DNA of 64,000 bases from Butyrivibrio sp. GTDB taxonomy: Bacteria > Bacillota > Clostridia > Lachnospirales > Lachnospiraceae. The notes beneath the pieces were generated by a model. That model ran no database searches. It was given only the letters and a program-made list of their open reading frames with translations, and had not been told where the DNA came from. The translations under genes were made by a program, and so were the position numbers. Every line of letters begins with the position of its first letter. Within the stretch, counting starts at the first letter, position 1. This document shows, piece by piece, positions 54,791-63,995 of this stretch. Where the stretch lies: assembly GCA_017470505.1 (NCBI GenBank), contig JAFUYO010000013.1:124001-188000 (forward strand), in the 5' to 3' direction.

Positions 54791-56809
54791 TTACTTCTTG
54801 AAGAAGGCCATCTCGTTGTTGAGGCGCTCGGCGATGTCCTTGAGGCCGCTTGCTGAGCCGGCGAGGGTTGTTACTGTAGCGGAGAGCTCCTGCATGGATG
54901 CTCCTGTCTCCTCTGAGGATGCCGCGTTTTCTTCGGAGATGGCTGAGAGTGCGCTCATGGTGTCAACCACTGCGTTCTTGCTTGTTTCGCACGTATCTGC
55001 GCCCTGGGAGATGAGCTTAACGCCTCCGACAGTGCTGCCGATGTCTCCGAGCATTCCGTTTACTGCTTCGAGCGTCTCACCCAGCGCAAGCTGCTGGTCC
55101 ATGTTGCCCTGGCGGACCTGCTCTGCTGCACCAACTGCAGCCTTGGACTGGTCGAGAAGTATATCCATCTCTTTTCTGATCTCATCTGCCATTTTCTTGG
55201 AATCGTCGGCGAGCTTTCCGATTTCCTCTGCAACTACTGCAAAGCCCTTTCCTGCCTCTCCGGCCCTCGCTGCCTCGATTGAAGCATTCAGTGAGAGAAG
55301 GTTTGTCTGGGTAGCTATCGATGCGATGCCTTCAACCTTGCCGTTTATGTTGCTGACTGCATCCTGGGTTGCCATGATTGTTCTCGAGATATCGTCTATC
55401 TTGTGAGTCATCTCGTTTGAAGTCTCCTGAAGGGATGCAAGGGATCTGCCCGATATCTCGGAGGCTTCCTTCATCTTGGAGGCAAGGTCTGAGAGGTTTC
55501 CGGTAGATGTCTGAACATCTCCTACTGCATCTCCTATCCTGCCTACATTTTCTGATGCGCTCTGGATCTCGTCCGCCTGCTGGGTTGCTCCGGATGCAAT
55601 CTCCTGAACAGCATTCGATACGTCCTCAGCAGTCTGGGAAATCTGGTTGGCCATATCTGAGAGTTCCTCTGATGAAGCGCCAACAGACTGAGCGGATTCT
55701 TTTATGTTGGACACTATCTCATCGAGCTTATCAATAACTATATTGGTGTTTGAGATCATCTCGCCGAATTCGTCTTTTCTACCCTTAAAACGGGTTATCT
55801 TCACAAATCGGCCGTCAGCCAGAGCTGAGATTGATTCGTTTACAAAAGCGATAGGCTCAACAAATCCCCTGGCCATCACAAATGAGATCACTGCGGCGAT
55901 CAAAACCAAAACAATTCCTATCAGTACCACGATCATAGCTGAGGATGTGGCAGATGCCTTTATGGTCTTCGTATCGGTTGCGGTACATACGGTCCAGCCT
56001 GTTGTGGGGGACTTCACATAAGCAACCACCGCGCTGTAGCCCTTTCCCGTATCTGCTGTGTAGTATCCGTTGTCGAGGCCGCTCGTCATGAACTCTGAGG
56101 TGCTTCTGTCCTCTTCGTTCTCTGCTGTTATCTCGTACTGTGAATGAGCTGCAACTTTGCCCGTCCTGTCAGCAATAAAGGCGTCTTCAGCCTCTTCTGA
56201 AAGGAACTTGTGAAAATCGCTAAGGTCATAGTTTCTCTGGGCAATACCTATAATAGTGTTGCCTGCACCATATATCGGTACCGCAAAGGTACACTGCCGT
56301 ACGCCCGTAGATGTTGAGACGATAATATCAGAGCAGTAAGTATTTCCTGCCATTGCCTGCTTAAAATAGTCTCTCTGAGAGACGTCGACGCACTTGCCGG
56401 AGGAGCGCAGAATCTGCATTCCGTCAGAAGATGTGAGCACCGTTATATTGCCATCGCCCACCATATCATCAACATTTTTAATATAATTGAGAGTCTTTAC
56501 CATAGCCTCCTGATTGTCAGGGTGCTGCATATAGGTGAGTGTCGATGGAGCCGCAGCTGCTGCCTGCAATATCCTGAAGTTCTCTGTTACCTTCCCCTCA
56601 AATTCCGACGCTATGTACCAAGCCTGCCAGTCAAGGCTGTCGATTGCATCTGCAGTCGCCTTATTTGTAGAAGTGTTATAGCTCACCACGACAGAAATCA
56701 ACAGCGGAATTATTGCAACCGCAAGCATAACACAGATCAGCTTGGTCTTTATACTGTCCTTAATAGCAATTGACGCTTTTTTGTTTTGTTTCTTTGCTTT
56801 ATCAGACAT
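54791..56809 (-). CDS. Methyl-accepting chemotaxis protein
   Basis: A 672-residue transmembrane chemoreceptor. An N-terminal helix (about 22-45) is followed by an extracellular double-Cache-like ligand domain (to about 285, with [17 protein letters not shown]), a second helix (about 290-312), a HAMP region and a long signalling coil. The conserved tip reads [20 protein letters not shown], then [18 protein letters not shown]. No C-terminal CheR pentapeptide is present. Ribosome site GGAGGA lies ten bases upstream. No flagellar or che genes are in the window. Confidence 0.95.
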   Translation of the reverse strand: MSDKAKKQNKKASIAIKDSIKTKLICVMLAVAIIPLLISVVVSYNTSTNKATADAIDSLDWQAWYIASEFEGKVTENFRILQAAAAAPSTLTYMQHPDNQEAMVKTLNYIKNVDDMVGDGNITVLTSSDGMQILRSSGKCVDVSQRDYFKQAMAGNTYCSDIIVSTSTGVRQCTFAVPIYGAGNTIIGIAQRNYDLSDFHKFLSEEAEDAFIADRTGKVAAHSQYEITAENEEDRSTSEFMTSGLDNGYYTADTGKGYSAVVAYVKSPTTGWTVCTATDTKTIKASATSSAMIVVLIGIVLVLIAAVISFVMARGFVEPIAFVNESISALADGRFVKITRFKGRKDEFGEMISNTNIVIDKLDEIVSNIKESAQSVGASSEELSDMANQISQTAEDVSNAVQEIASGATQQADEIQSASENVGRIGDAVGDVQTSTGNLSDLASKMKEASEISGRSLASLQETSNEMTHKIDDISRTIMATQDAVSNINGKVEGIASIATQTNLLSLNASIEAARAGEAGKGFAVVAEEIGKLADDSKKMADEIRKEMDILLDQSKAAVGAAEQVRQGNMDQQLALGETLEAVNGMLGDIGSTVGGVKLISQGADTCETSKNAVVDTMSALSAISEENAASSEETGASMQELSATVTTLAGSASGLKDIAERLNNEMAFFKK

Positions 56810-56974
56810 AGCACTTCTTCCTCCAATAATATTTTAAAAAGGTGATTTGTAATTAATTATATACGATAGAGTAAATATTTATACACACATAATTGTAAAT
56901 TATTTATAAAACATGAACCGGATTTTCAAATCATGCTTTCACCTATACTTTGCGGGATGGTAATTTTAATACAT

Positions 56975-57005
56975 AAAAAGAGGCCATCCCCAAAGGGACA
57001 ACCTC
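56975..57005 (-). terminator. Intrinsic terminator of the surface-glycan operon
   Basis: On the minus strand GAGGTTGTCCC and GGGGATGGCCTC form an 11-bp stem using several G-U pairs, followed by TTTTTATG. It lies 53 bases past the stop of the secreted coiled-coil protein and ends the operon that starts near 62.7 kb. Confidence 0.75.
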
Positions 57006-57030
57006 TCATAAATAACGATATCCTATAGAA

Positions 57031-57056
57031 TGATGTCAGAGTCAAAAGTCCGACTC
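57031..57056. repeat. Solo end of palindromic family B
   Basis: This 26-base stretch matches the complement of the right outer end of the element at 30317-30519 at 25 of 26 positions. No second arm is nearby. It stops two bases short of the stop codon of the adjacent gene. Confidence 0.65.
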
Positions 57057-57057
57057 A

Positions 57058-57723
57058 TCATCCAATCGAAGCAAGAACAGGAACTCTTACAAATGCGATG
57101 GTACCGTGCTGGCTCATTGTGACAACAACGTGGTCCTTCCTGATCTCAACAACAGGGATCTGTACCCACTTGCCGTTCTGTGACTGGTAGGCTGCAATGT
57201 TGTCGCCCGCCTGAACGCCGCTCACATAGAAATTAACCTTGGCTGTTCCGAAGTTGACTCCGGGTGAGCTTGTGTTGACGCAGTTGATAAGAGATCCGCC
57301 AACCTGACCTGCGAGGTTCTTGGCTGAAGTCATCGCGCCGCCGTTGGGAGCTGTGATCGTGAAGGTCACATTGCTCCTGCCGCCGTTGATCTCAATCTTG
57401 CCGCCCTGATATACTATATTGCTGCCGTAGGAAACTGAGTTTCCTGAGCTGGTAGGCGTTGAAACCGATGAGGAAGAACCGCCGCCACCGCCGCTCGAGT
57501 ACTCAACAGTAATCTTCTGTCTTGCCTTTACCTGCTTGGTAAGTTCTTCAATCTGCGCATTCTGATCAGCAATTGTCTGCTGCAGATCTTCAATCGCCTG
57601 CTTGAGTTCCTCCGCAGTGATACTGGGTGAACCTCCCTGTTCAGCACCATCCGTCGCATAAGAGCAGAACGACGATGATACCATCATTACAGATGCCAGA
57701 GTAAGAGCTAATAACCTTTTCAT
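57058..57723 (-). CDS. Secreted coiled-coil, Gly/Ser-linker protein
   Basis: A 221-residue exported protein of unknown family. The signal peptide (MKRLLALTLASVMMVSSSF, cleavage likely after SYA near 24) is followed by a heptad-like coil (EELKQAIEDLQQTIADQNAQ), a GGGGGSSSS linker near 80 and a C-terminal beta-rich domain ending VVVTMSQHGTIAFVRVP. No LPXTG or membrane anchor is present. GGAGG lies seven bases before the ATG at 57721-57723. It is last in the glycan operon, right after the pseudo-sortase gene, which suggests partnership. Confidence 0.8.
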   Translation of the reverse strand: MKRLLALTLASVMMVSSSFCSYATDGAEQGGSPSITAEELKQAIEDLQQTIADQNAQIEELTKQVKARQKITVEYSSGGGGGSSSSVSTPTSSGNSVSYGSNIVYQGGKIEINGGRSNVTFTITAPNGGAMTSAKNLAGQVGGSLINCVNTSSPGVNFGTAKVNFYVSGVQAGDNIAAYQSQNGKWVQIPVVEIRKDHVVVTMSQHGTIAFVRVPVLASIG

Positions 57724-57821
57724 TTTCACGCCTCCATACTTTGTTCTTAAACCACTGTTACATTTATAATACGATACCAAAACAAATTTGGCAAATTTAT
57801 AACTTTATTGCATGTTACTGG

Positions 57822-58610
57822 TTACTGTTCGGCAGGGTCCGTGTAGTCAACCTCTCTGTCGATAAGTCCTCTCACATCGCCGACAAGGCAACCGACAACG
57901 ACGGTCTGCCTGGATGGGTCGTTTGGGTTTACGGTGCTCAGGGTGATGATAAAGTTGTCAGGCTCCACAGCGCCTTCCCAGCCTGATCTCACCAGCTTGT
58001 TCATGCTCTTTGCCTCGTATATCTCATCGAGAAAAGCCTGACAGCCCGATGCGTAGGTGAAATCATAAAACTCAAGGAGCCTTGTGTTCCTCCTCGTAAA
58101 TGCCGCAAACACGTAGTAAATAAGGGCATTGCCGTCCATGTATACATATATGTACTCGTGGTCTTCAAAAAAAGATCTGTCGAGAAACTTCTGAAGGTCC
58201 GAGAACATGGTCCCGTCGGAGGGTGAGCTGCCGTGCAGCACCTCATTGAAGTCGCACATGTTCGTCAGATTCGCGCACTCGGTGTAAATGGCGCCCTTCG
58301 GGTCAGGCTCTTTTAGATAATTGTGGTCCGTGTAGTAGGCGTCATCGCCCATGCTGCTCTGACAGACAGGATAGTCGATTGCGGTATCCGGCACATAGAG
58401 CCAGGCAAAAATATCCTCGTTCTCTTTGTGAAGTTTGTCAAAGTCCACATGAGAGCCTGATGCGCTCTGATTCCGTGCCCCTGTATCCGCATCCTGCCCG
58501 GGGAGGGAGATGCTGCCGCACCCGGTCAGCAGTACCAACGCAAGAACCACGGCCAAAACTCTTTTTGCCGGATTCTTCTCTATGTAATTATTTCGGCAGT
58601 GATAAAGCAT
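57822..58610 (-). CDS. Sortase-B-fold lipoprotein lacking catalytic His and Cys
   Basis: A 262-residue lipoprotein: signal peptide with lipobox LTGC (Cys31), a linker, and a class B sortase-like domain (about 60-250) with IDYPVCQSS, DGTMFSDL and TLST. The two catalytic residues are changed: the usual YGHN reads HGSS (residues 126-129, Ser at the His position) and the usual TLSTC reads TLSTV (Val227). The Arg (R234) remains. It is thus probably a binding or scaffold protein. The start ATG has no clear ribosome site and lies four bases past the LCP stop, so it is likely coupled. Confidence 0.85.
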   Translation of the reverse strand: MLYHCRNNYIEKNPAKRVLAVVLALVLLTGCGSISLPGQDADTGARNQSASGSHVDFDKLHKENEDIFAWLYVPDTAIDYPVCQSSMGDDAYYTDHNYLKEPDPKGAIYTECANLTNMCDFNEVLHGSSPSDGTMFSDLQKFLDRSFFEDHEYIYVYMDGNALIYYVFAAFTRRNTRLLEFYDFTYASGCQAFLDEIYEAKSMNKLVRSGWEGAVEPDNFIITLSTVNPNDPSRQTVVVGCLVGDVRGLIDREVDYTDPAEQ

Positions 58611-58614
58611 CTAT

Positions 58615-59670
58615 TTAGTCCACGTAGTCAATTTTTTCGTAGAATACATCTATTATTGTAGCATAAAGGTCGTCTTCATCCACAATGAATTCTTCAAACT
58701 CGCCGTTCTTCTGGTTCTTGCCGGCTATCATCTTAAGGTCAGAGGTGTCAAAGCTGTACCTGGTGATGAGAGGCGCCAGATAGCTGATCTCATCCGCCGT
58801 GATGTTCGTCACCATCTTGTCGCTGATGGCTGTAAAGAGCTCAACCGCCGCGTTGGGGTTTCTCTCACTCTCATCTCTCGCCGCCTGGATGAACGCGTTC
58901 AAATACTGCCTCTGCCTTTCAAATCTCATGTCGCTCGAGCCGAATATCTTTGTGTCCCTCTGCTTTACGTAGTAGTAGGCCTGCATACCCTCGAGGTGAA
59001 CCTGTGCACCCTCATACAGGGCCTTGTCACACTTAGTGAGGTCCTCAAGAACCGTGACGTCAACGCCTCCCACCTCATCGTTGATAGTGGGGATCGCGCT
59101 CATGTTTATAGCCGCGTATCCGTGAATCGGCAGCTGGTAAAACATATTGGAGACAGCCTTCACCTGATACTCACAGCTCTTTTCAACGCCGTTTCCGAAT
59201 CCGTGCTGGGCCGCAATCTGCCCGACTACTGTCGTCTGGTATCTGCCGTACTCGTCGTAGATATCGATGTCCGTCATGGAATTCCTGTTGATACCGATCA
59301 CCTTGATCGACTCCTTGCGGGGATTTAGCACCAGCAAAAAGAGTGCATCCGCCTGTCCGCCGTCAGTACCCTCCGGAACCTCTGTCACAACATCGTCCAT
59401 CTTGTCTATGCCCATGATGAGGAACGTGGTGATATCCTCGTTGTAGTCATAGACACTTCCGTTGTAGCGCACCCAGTCGGACTGCCAGCTCGGTCCTCTC
59501 TCCTGGACTTCCGCCGAGTTCTGCGCAAGCGTCGGCGTGGTGGTGGCAGATTTTGATATTAAACTTGATCTTCCGAATAACCTGAACGCCTCAAAACCGA
59601 CCAGTACAACAACGATCAGAGTCATAAGACTGGCCCAGATTATGAGAAATACCCTTCCCTTCTGTCTCAT
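58615..59670 (-). CDS. LytR-CpsA-Psr (LCP) family glycopolymer ligase
   Basis: A 351-residue membrane-anchored enzyme that attaches surface polymers to peptidoglycan from lipid-linked precursors. One N-terminal helix (8-28) leads to the LCP domain with TTFLIMGIDK, GGQADALFLLVLN, INRNSMTDI and the later MRFERQRQYLNAF. AGGAG lies before the ATG. Its place downstream of the CpsD kinase genes supports a role in anchoring the operon's polysaccharide. Confidence 0.92.
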   Translation of the reverse strand: MRQKGRVFLIIWASLMTLIVVVLVGFEAFRLFGRSSLISKSATTTPTLAQNSAEVQERGPSWQSDWVRYNGSVYDYNEDITTFLIMGIDKMDDVVTEVPEGTDGGQADALFLLVLNPRKESIKVIGINRNSMTDIDIYDEYGRYQTTVVGQIAAQHGFGNGVEKSCEYQVKAVSNMFYQLPIHGYAAINMSAIPTINDEVGGVDVTVLEDLTKCDKALYEGAQVHLEGMQAYYYVKQRDTKIFGSSDMRFERQRQYLNAFIQAARDESERNPNAAVELFTAISDKMVTNITADEISYLAPLITRYSFDTSDLKMIAGKNQKNGEFEEFIVDEDDLYATIIDVFYEKIDYVD

Positions 59671-59684
59671 CTGCAGCTCCTGAA

Positions 59685-60209
59685 TTAATTACCTGTTGCC
59701 TGTCCGGACTCCTGTCCCTGCGAAGGAGCGGCAACTCTCTCCTGTGTATTTTCTTCGCTATCGCTCTCCTGCCCGTCTTCGGATGGCTCCCCTTCAGTCA
59801 GGGATCCGTCCTCCGACATCATATTTGGAAAGAGGCCTTCCTCCATCTGGTCGGGAAGTTCTCCTTCTCTCTCGAGATCCGCGATATCAGCGGGAAAAAC
59901 TCTCGACTGCTTGGTCACATTTCCGCTGTAATCGGCAACTGCGTAATAGACTACAGCTGTCTCTTTCTCCCGGTTAAGCACCACCTTCTCAACAACGATC
60001 CTGCCCGTTAAGTCCCCGTCCTTGGAATCAAAGGCGCTTATGCCTGTAACGAGGTCCTCATCGGTCGTCTTTGAGTCGTAGATGACACTCGATGAAGCAA
60101 ACCTAAACTCAGGTGCTATGCGGTCGCTCCTTCCGTATGCAACTACGATGAGGAATATCAGCACTCCGCTCAATATGGAAAAAAGTACTCCGAGAATATT
60201 GCCTCTCAC
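59685..60209 (-). CDS. Membrane-anchored DUF5011-like protein
   Basis: A 174-residue protein with one N-terminal helix (4-26) and a short Ig-like region like DUF5011: ISAFDSKDGDLTGRIVVE and AVVYYAVADYSGNVTKQSRV. The last 60 residues are a Glu/Ser/Gln-rich tail. The start is GTG with AGGAGG five bases upstream. It lies between the kinase and LCP genes. Exposed tails of this kind may contact wall polymers; function unknown. Confidence 0.75.
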   Translation of the reverse strand: MRGNILGVLFSILSGVLIFLIVVAYGRSDRIAPEFRFASSSVIYDSKTTDEDLVTGISAFDSKDGDLTGRIVVEKVVLNREKETAVVYYAVADYSGNVTKQSRVFPADIADLEREGELPDQMEEGLFPNMMSEDGSLTEGEPSEDGQESDSEENTQERVAAPSQGQESGQATGN

Positions 60210-60256
60210 CTGGTCCTCCTAAATCCGGCTAAAAAATATATTATGCAGCATTTAAG

Positions 60257-61093
60257 TCAGTCTTTCCTTGTGACTCCCGCAAGATAGTTGAGTTCATCCA
60301 GATCGTCCTCATCCGGCTCTATGTCCTTGGAGGGCGCTGTCCTGGTCTTCTGTGACGGCGGCGGCGCCGGCGGTTCCTCCCCGTTTCCGTAGTACTTGCC
60401 GTAATACTTGCCGTAGTATTTGCCGTAATAGCTGCCGTAGTGGCCGTAGTAGCCCTTGCCGGAGATGTCAACCTTGTTGAGGACAACTCCGATCATCCTG
60501 GCTCCGGCCTTGTCCAGCTGGTCCTTGACCCTCTGGGCAAATCTGTAGCTGATGGCGTTGCTCTCTATAACCATGATGGTTCCGTCGCACTGCTTGGCCA
60601 CAACTGCGGCATCGATAACGCTTCCAAGAGGCGGCGTATCAATTATCACATAGTCAAAAACCTGTTTCATGTTCTCGAGGACCTTGGAAAAGATCCTGCC
60701 GCCCAATAGCTCACTCGGGTTCGGCGGAACGGGTCCCGCAAAGACAACATAGAGATTCGGCGTGTCGGTCTCGCAGATAACGCTTGATAGTCTCTCTCTG
60801 CCTACAAGGCAGTGCGTAAGTCCGAGCCTGACCGACCCTGTCCTGTACCTGCCGACAAGCACCGACTTTCGCATATCGGCGTCGACCAGGACTGTCTTTT
60901 TGCCGGCCTCAGCAAAGGCTCTTGCTAGTGCCATTGCGACTGTGGTCTTGCCCTCTCCGGGGGTACAGCTGGTGATAGATATGACGCGCACATTCTGTCC
61001 CGAGAACTCTACATTACTCCTCAGTGTCTTGTACGCTTCCTTTATCTGATAATTGTTTTCAGCCTGTGAAAAGTGAAGTTTGGCGGTCTGCAT
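60257..61093 (-). CDS. Bacterial tyrosine kinase CpsD/CapB type
   Basis: A 278-residue cytoplasmic BY-kinase that controls polysaccharide chain length and export with YveK. Walker A is TPGEGKTT (44-51), Walker A' LVDADMR (69-75) and Walker B YVIIDTPP (148-155). The regulatory tail holds 11 Tyr between 215 and 235 in YYGK repeats, followed by a Pro/acidic end. AAGGAG precedes the ATG. Phosphorylated tail tyrosines should be targets of the CpsB-like phosphatase. Confidence 0.95.
   Translation of the reverse strand: MQTAKLHFSQAENNYQIKEAYKTLRSNVEFSGQNVRVISITSCTPGEGKTTVAMALARAFAEAGKKTVLVDADMRKSVLVGRYRTGSVRLGLTHCLVGRERLSSVICETDTPNLYVVFAGPVPPNPSELLGGRIFSKVLENMKQVFDYVIIDTPPLGSVIDAAVVAKQCDGTIMVIESNAISYRFAQRVKDQLDKAGARMIGVVLNKVDISGKGYYGHYGSYYGKYYGKYYGKYYGNGEEPPAPPPSQKTRTAPSKDIEPDEDDLDELNYLAGVTRKD
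60386..60453 (-). repeat. 12-bp tandem repeats encoding the CpsD tyrosine tail
   Basis: About five copies of a 12-base unit resembling TTGCCGTAGTAC encode the YYGK motif within the kinase gene. As whole codons, gain or loss of a unit changes the tyrosine number without a frameshift. Confidence 0.7.
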
Positions 61094-61118
61094 ATCTGCT
61101 CCTTAATATGTTTAAGCG

Positions 61119-61850
61119 CTACTTTTTCTTTTTCCCTGCCTTCCTGGCCTTCTTCTTGTCGGTCTCCTCTGTCGTGAGCGGAACAAGCGCAAGGGTAGAA
61201 AGACCCAGATACCTCTCGACGTCGTCGTTACTCTTTATAGTATCGTCAAGAAGGTACTCGAGGATTACAAAGAATGCCACGATAACTGCGCCGAGGAGTC
61301 CCGCTATAACGGTCCACCGTAAAACGCTCGGGCCGGACTTTTCAACAGGCACGTTGGCAGTCTCCGCGACATTGATGGCGTCGATATCCATAACGTTGGT
61401 GATGTGTTCACTTGCGACCTCTCTGATACAGTTCGCAATCTGCATCGCCATGAGCGGGTCCTCATCCCTCGCCGTTATCGCAACTATACGGGTATCGGAG
61501 GGAGTGTCGACCTTGAGGACCTTGGAGAGATCGTCGTAATCCGTCTCGATGAGGTTCAGTCTCTGGATGACCTCCTCCAAAACGTACCTGCTCTTTATGA
61601 GCTCCGCGTAATCCTGCGTGAGCTGTGTGGATATCTGCACGTCAGAATATGTAACGGTCTGATTCTCTTCTTTGTTGAGGATATAAATCTTGGTGGTCGA
61701 ATCATATACGGGATGAAGCACAAACTTGCTGATAAAAAGCCCCGCCAGTGCAAAAAAGATGCCGGCGCTGACGATCAGAAAAGCCCTGCCCCAAAGGACA
61801 GCAAACAGTTCCCCAAGATTTATTTCTATGATGTCGTCCCTATTTCCCAT
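61119..61850 (-). CDS. Polysaccharide chain-length regulator, YveK/CapA (Wzz) type
   Basis: A 243-residue membrane protein with two helices (about 25-45 and 178-200) and an extracellular Wzz region. The conserved DDIIEINLGELFAVLWGRAF opens the protein. The C terminus is basic (DKKKARKAGKKKK) and is the contact with the CpsD kinase. It is separated from CpsD by 25 bases. Confidence 0.92.
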   Translation of the reverse strand: MGNRDDIIEINLGELFAVLWGRAFLIVSAGIFFALAGLFISKFVLHPVYDSTTKIYILNKEENQTVTYSDVQISTQLTQDYAELIKSRYVLEEVIQRLNLIETDYDDLSKVLKVDTPSDTRIVAITARDEDPLMAMQIANCIREVASEHITNVMDIDAINVAETANVPVEKSGPSVLRWTVIAGLLGAVIVAFFVILEYLLDDTIKSNDDVERYLGLSTLALVPLTTEETDKKKARKAGKKKK

Positions 61851-61951
61851 AGGTTACTCCCATTGGTCCTAAGGCAGCGCTTTTAGCATATTCCTCAGGA
61901 CGGTCTGCAATTATCATTATTTATTTGTACCACCTGCCACAGAAAAATGGT

Positions 61952-62680
61952 TCACTCGACAGGCTCATTTCTTATCACATTTGCCGCATTCAGGAAAAAG
62001 AGTCTTTTCGCGTAGTCCTCTCCGAACTTTTTTTCGACAAAATGCCTGCACGGCAAAAGGTCCGGCGCGCGCTTTTTGGTGTCGTGGGCATCGGATGCGA
62101 TGAAGTGAACCTGCTCATCCTTCAAAAGCTTTTTGGTAAAATGGCCAATCCCGAAGCCGTACCTGCCCATAATACTCGATGCGTTGACCTGTATGAGGCA
62201 CCCCATATCGATGAGGTCCGAAACATACTTCGGGTGTGAAACAATGTCGCTGTATCGCTCTACGTGCGCGACTATCGGAATGAACCCTGCCGACTGCACC
62301 TTGTACATCGCGTTCTGAATCGCCTTGTAGGGGTTGGTCGGGTGAAACTCAACAAGCACGTAATCGGAGCCTGCAAGCGAACAGATTTCGCCCTCAACAA
62401 GCTCTCTGAAGGTCTCATCGCTGTAATATATCTCATTGCCTGAAAAGAGCTTTACCTTGATCCCCGAAGCCTTCGCCATATCGAGGAGCCTCTTTCTGTA
62501 CAGGACATTGTGCTCGGGGCTCACATTGTGGTGCATCGGCTTGTGATGCGGTGTCAGTATCATATGCGTGATGCCGTTCTTCTCAGCAATACGCATCATC
62601 TCAAGGCTCGTCGCCATGTCAGGCGATCCGTCATCCACTCCCGGCATGACGTGACAGTGTATATCAATTGTTGGCTGCAT
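61952..62680 (-). CDS. Tyrosine-protein phosphatase CpsB/CapC type (PHP family)
   Basis: A 242-residue manganese-dependent phosphatase that removes phosphate from the CpsD tail. PHP metal motifs are DIHCHVMPGVDDGS at the start, LTPHHKP, AHVER and FIASDAHDTKKR. I chose ATG 62678-62680 (MQPTIDIHCH); 12 upstream codons have no ribosome site. First gene of the surface-glycan operon. Confidence 0.93.
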   Translation of the reverse strand: MQPTIDIHCHVMPGVDDGSPDMATSLEMMRIAEKNGITHMILTPHHKPMHHNVSPEHNVLYRKRLLDMAKASGIKVKLFSGNEIYYSDETFRELVEGEICSLAGSDYVLVEFHPTNPYKAIQNAMYKVQSAGFIPIVAHVERYSDIVSHPKYVSDLIDMGCLIQVNASSIMGRYGFGIGHFTKKLLKDEQVHFIASDAHDTKKRAPDLLPCRHFVEKKFGEDYAKRLFFLNAANVIRNEPVE

Positions 62681-62728
62681 CTGATAATTACCACAAATAA
62701 AAATAAATATGTACAAAATTACAGGTTA

Positions 62729-62758
62729 ATTATACACCTAACCGAGATTACCTTTCAA
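62729..62758 (-). promoter_or_regulatory. Promoter of the surface-glycan operon
   Basis: On the minus strand TTGAAA (62753-62758), 18 bases, TATAAT (62729-62734). The start of transcription should be near 62722, about 40 bases before the cpsB-like gene. Confidence 0.65.
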
Positions 62759-62841
62759 CATAATGTGGCGCTTTTATTATTTTTATCAAGATGTGGTATG
62801 ATATAGATTACCAAAGTCACTCAGTTTTCATGTTTCCCCAC

Positions 62842-62879
62842 AAAAAAACGGATAGCCATGCTTTAAGCTATCCGTTTTT
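62842..62879. terminator. Intrinsic terminator, bidirectional
   Basis: ACGGATAGC and GCTATCCGT flanked by A7 and T5, with a ten-base loop. It lies directly after the stop of the 370-residue hypothetical gene and isolates it from the glycan operon. Confidence 0.9.
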
Positions 62880-62882
62880 GTA

Positions 62883-63995
62883 TCAGTTTTTCTTTTCCTT
62901 TAATGTTTTCATTTTGTTTTCGATGTCAACAATTATTTTCATGAGCCTTCCCTCGTTGTCTTTGGCAAATCTGAAGGCTTTTTTCTCAGCATCTGTAGGA
63001 GCACTCTCAGGGTCCTTCCAGAAGCGGGATGCTTTAAGCTTCTCTATGGACATATAATGATTTATAGCTCTGTTTCGCGTTTCCCCTAATTCCACTCTGT
63101 CATTATTTCTCCGAATTTCATCCTCATATCTGGAGAGTGCGCGCTCACTCCACATTTTGAGCGTGTTTCCGTAGCTGTCCGTAAATGCCTTTCGCCTCTC
63201 TTTATAGGCATTGAATTCTTCCAGATCAACATTTGTTTTCAGATTTCCATACAGATTGTTCTCATATAGCTTCTGTTGCCTTTGAGACATGGATGGTCCA
63301 TTCATGAACTTGCTCTTTTCCATATCCCCTGAATAAAATTCTGCATCATTCCACGTTGCGCCTCCATACACAGATGCAAGTGTCTGTTCGTGCCCGTCAC
63401 CGGCTGCAAAATAGGTATTCGTTTCACGGCCATATTTATGCCTGATAAGATTTACATAATCTCTGTAATATTTAATTTCCCTGTCTGACTCATTGTTCTT
63501 AAAGTCAAAGAAAGTTCCGTTGATATCATATCCAATTAACTGTGTGATATCCTGTGCACAGTCTGAATATACAGTAAACAGATCACCGTAGTGATACATG
63601 ACTTTCAGGAAATCCTTAAAACTCAGCTGTGACGGCAGTGCTCCAAAGGTATTCATGAAACTTTTTAACGTGATATGAAGATATTCTTTAAACTTTTCTA
63701 CACCTTCTTTAAAGTCCCTGTTAAGCTTTTTAACCTTTGCCGAATTCTTGTCAAGGTTCTTATTTTCAGGAAGCTGCGGCGCTGCCATCTTGTACATCAT
63801 CTCGATGATATCATTGGTTCCCATAAAGGCCGTCGTCCACTTGCTCCAGGAGTTAAGTATCCTTGAAAAATTAAGTCCCTTGATTTCATAGTCCATGTAA
63901 GGATTTTTGAGCTCAAGATTGCCAACTCCAATGATCCCGGCCTGAGTAAGCTTCTGCCTGATCTCTCCAATGTCAGGACGATTTGATTCATTCAT
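62883..63995 (-). CDS. Unrecognised AT-rich protein, 5' end possibly outside the window
   Basis: 370 residues are visible from a Met five bases from the window edge; the true start may lie beyond. I do not recognise the family. It has no signal peptide or membrane helix, is rich in Lys, Asn, Tyr and Phe, and ends with an alternating charged helix (ENKMKTLKEKKN). Segments such as YFAAGDGHEQTLASVYGGAT and MNGPSMSQRQQKLYENNLYG may be folded. Base composition is lower in GC than the neighbours, suggesting recent acquisition. Confidence 0.7.
   Translation of the reverse strand: MNESNRPDIGEIRQKLTQAGIIGVGNLELKNPYMDYEIKGLNFSRILNSWSKWTTAFMGTNDIIEMMYKMAAPQLPENKNLDKNSAKVKKLNRDFKEGVEKFKEYLHITLKSFMNTFGALPSQLSFKDFLKVMYHYGDLFTVYSDCAQDITQLIGYDINGTFFDFKNNESDREIKYYRDYVNLIRHKYGRETNTYFAAGDGHEQTLASVYGGATWNDAEFYSGDMEKSKFMNGPSMSQRQQKLYENNLYGNLKTNVDLEEFNAYKERRKAFTDSYGNTLKMWSERALSRYEDEIRRNNDRVELGETRNRAINHYMSIEKLKASRFWKDPESAPTDAEKKAFRFAKDNEGRLMKIIVDIENKMKTLKEKKN

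Noticed and set aside
57058-57723. Secreted protein considered as a sortase substrate
   Set aside because: No LPXTG-like or NPQTN-like motif, no C-terminal hydrophobic helix and no basic tail.
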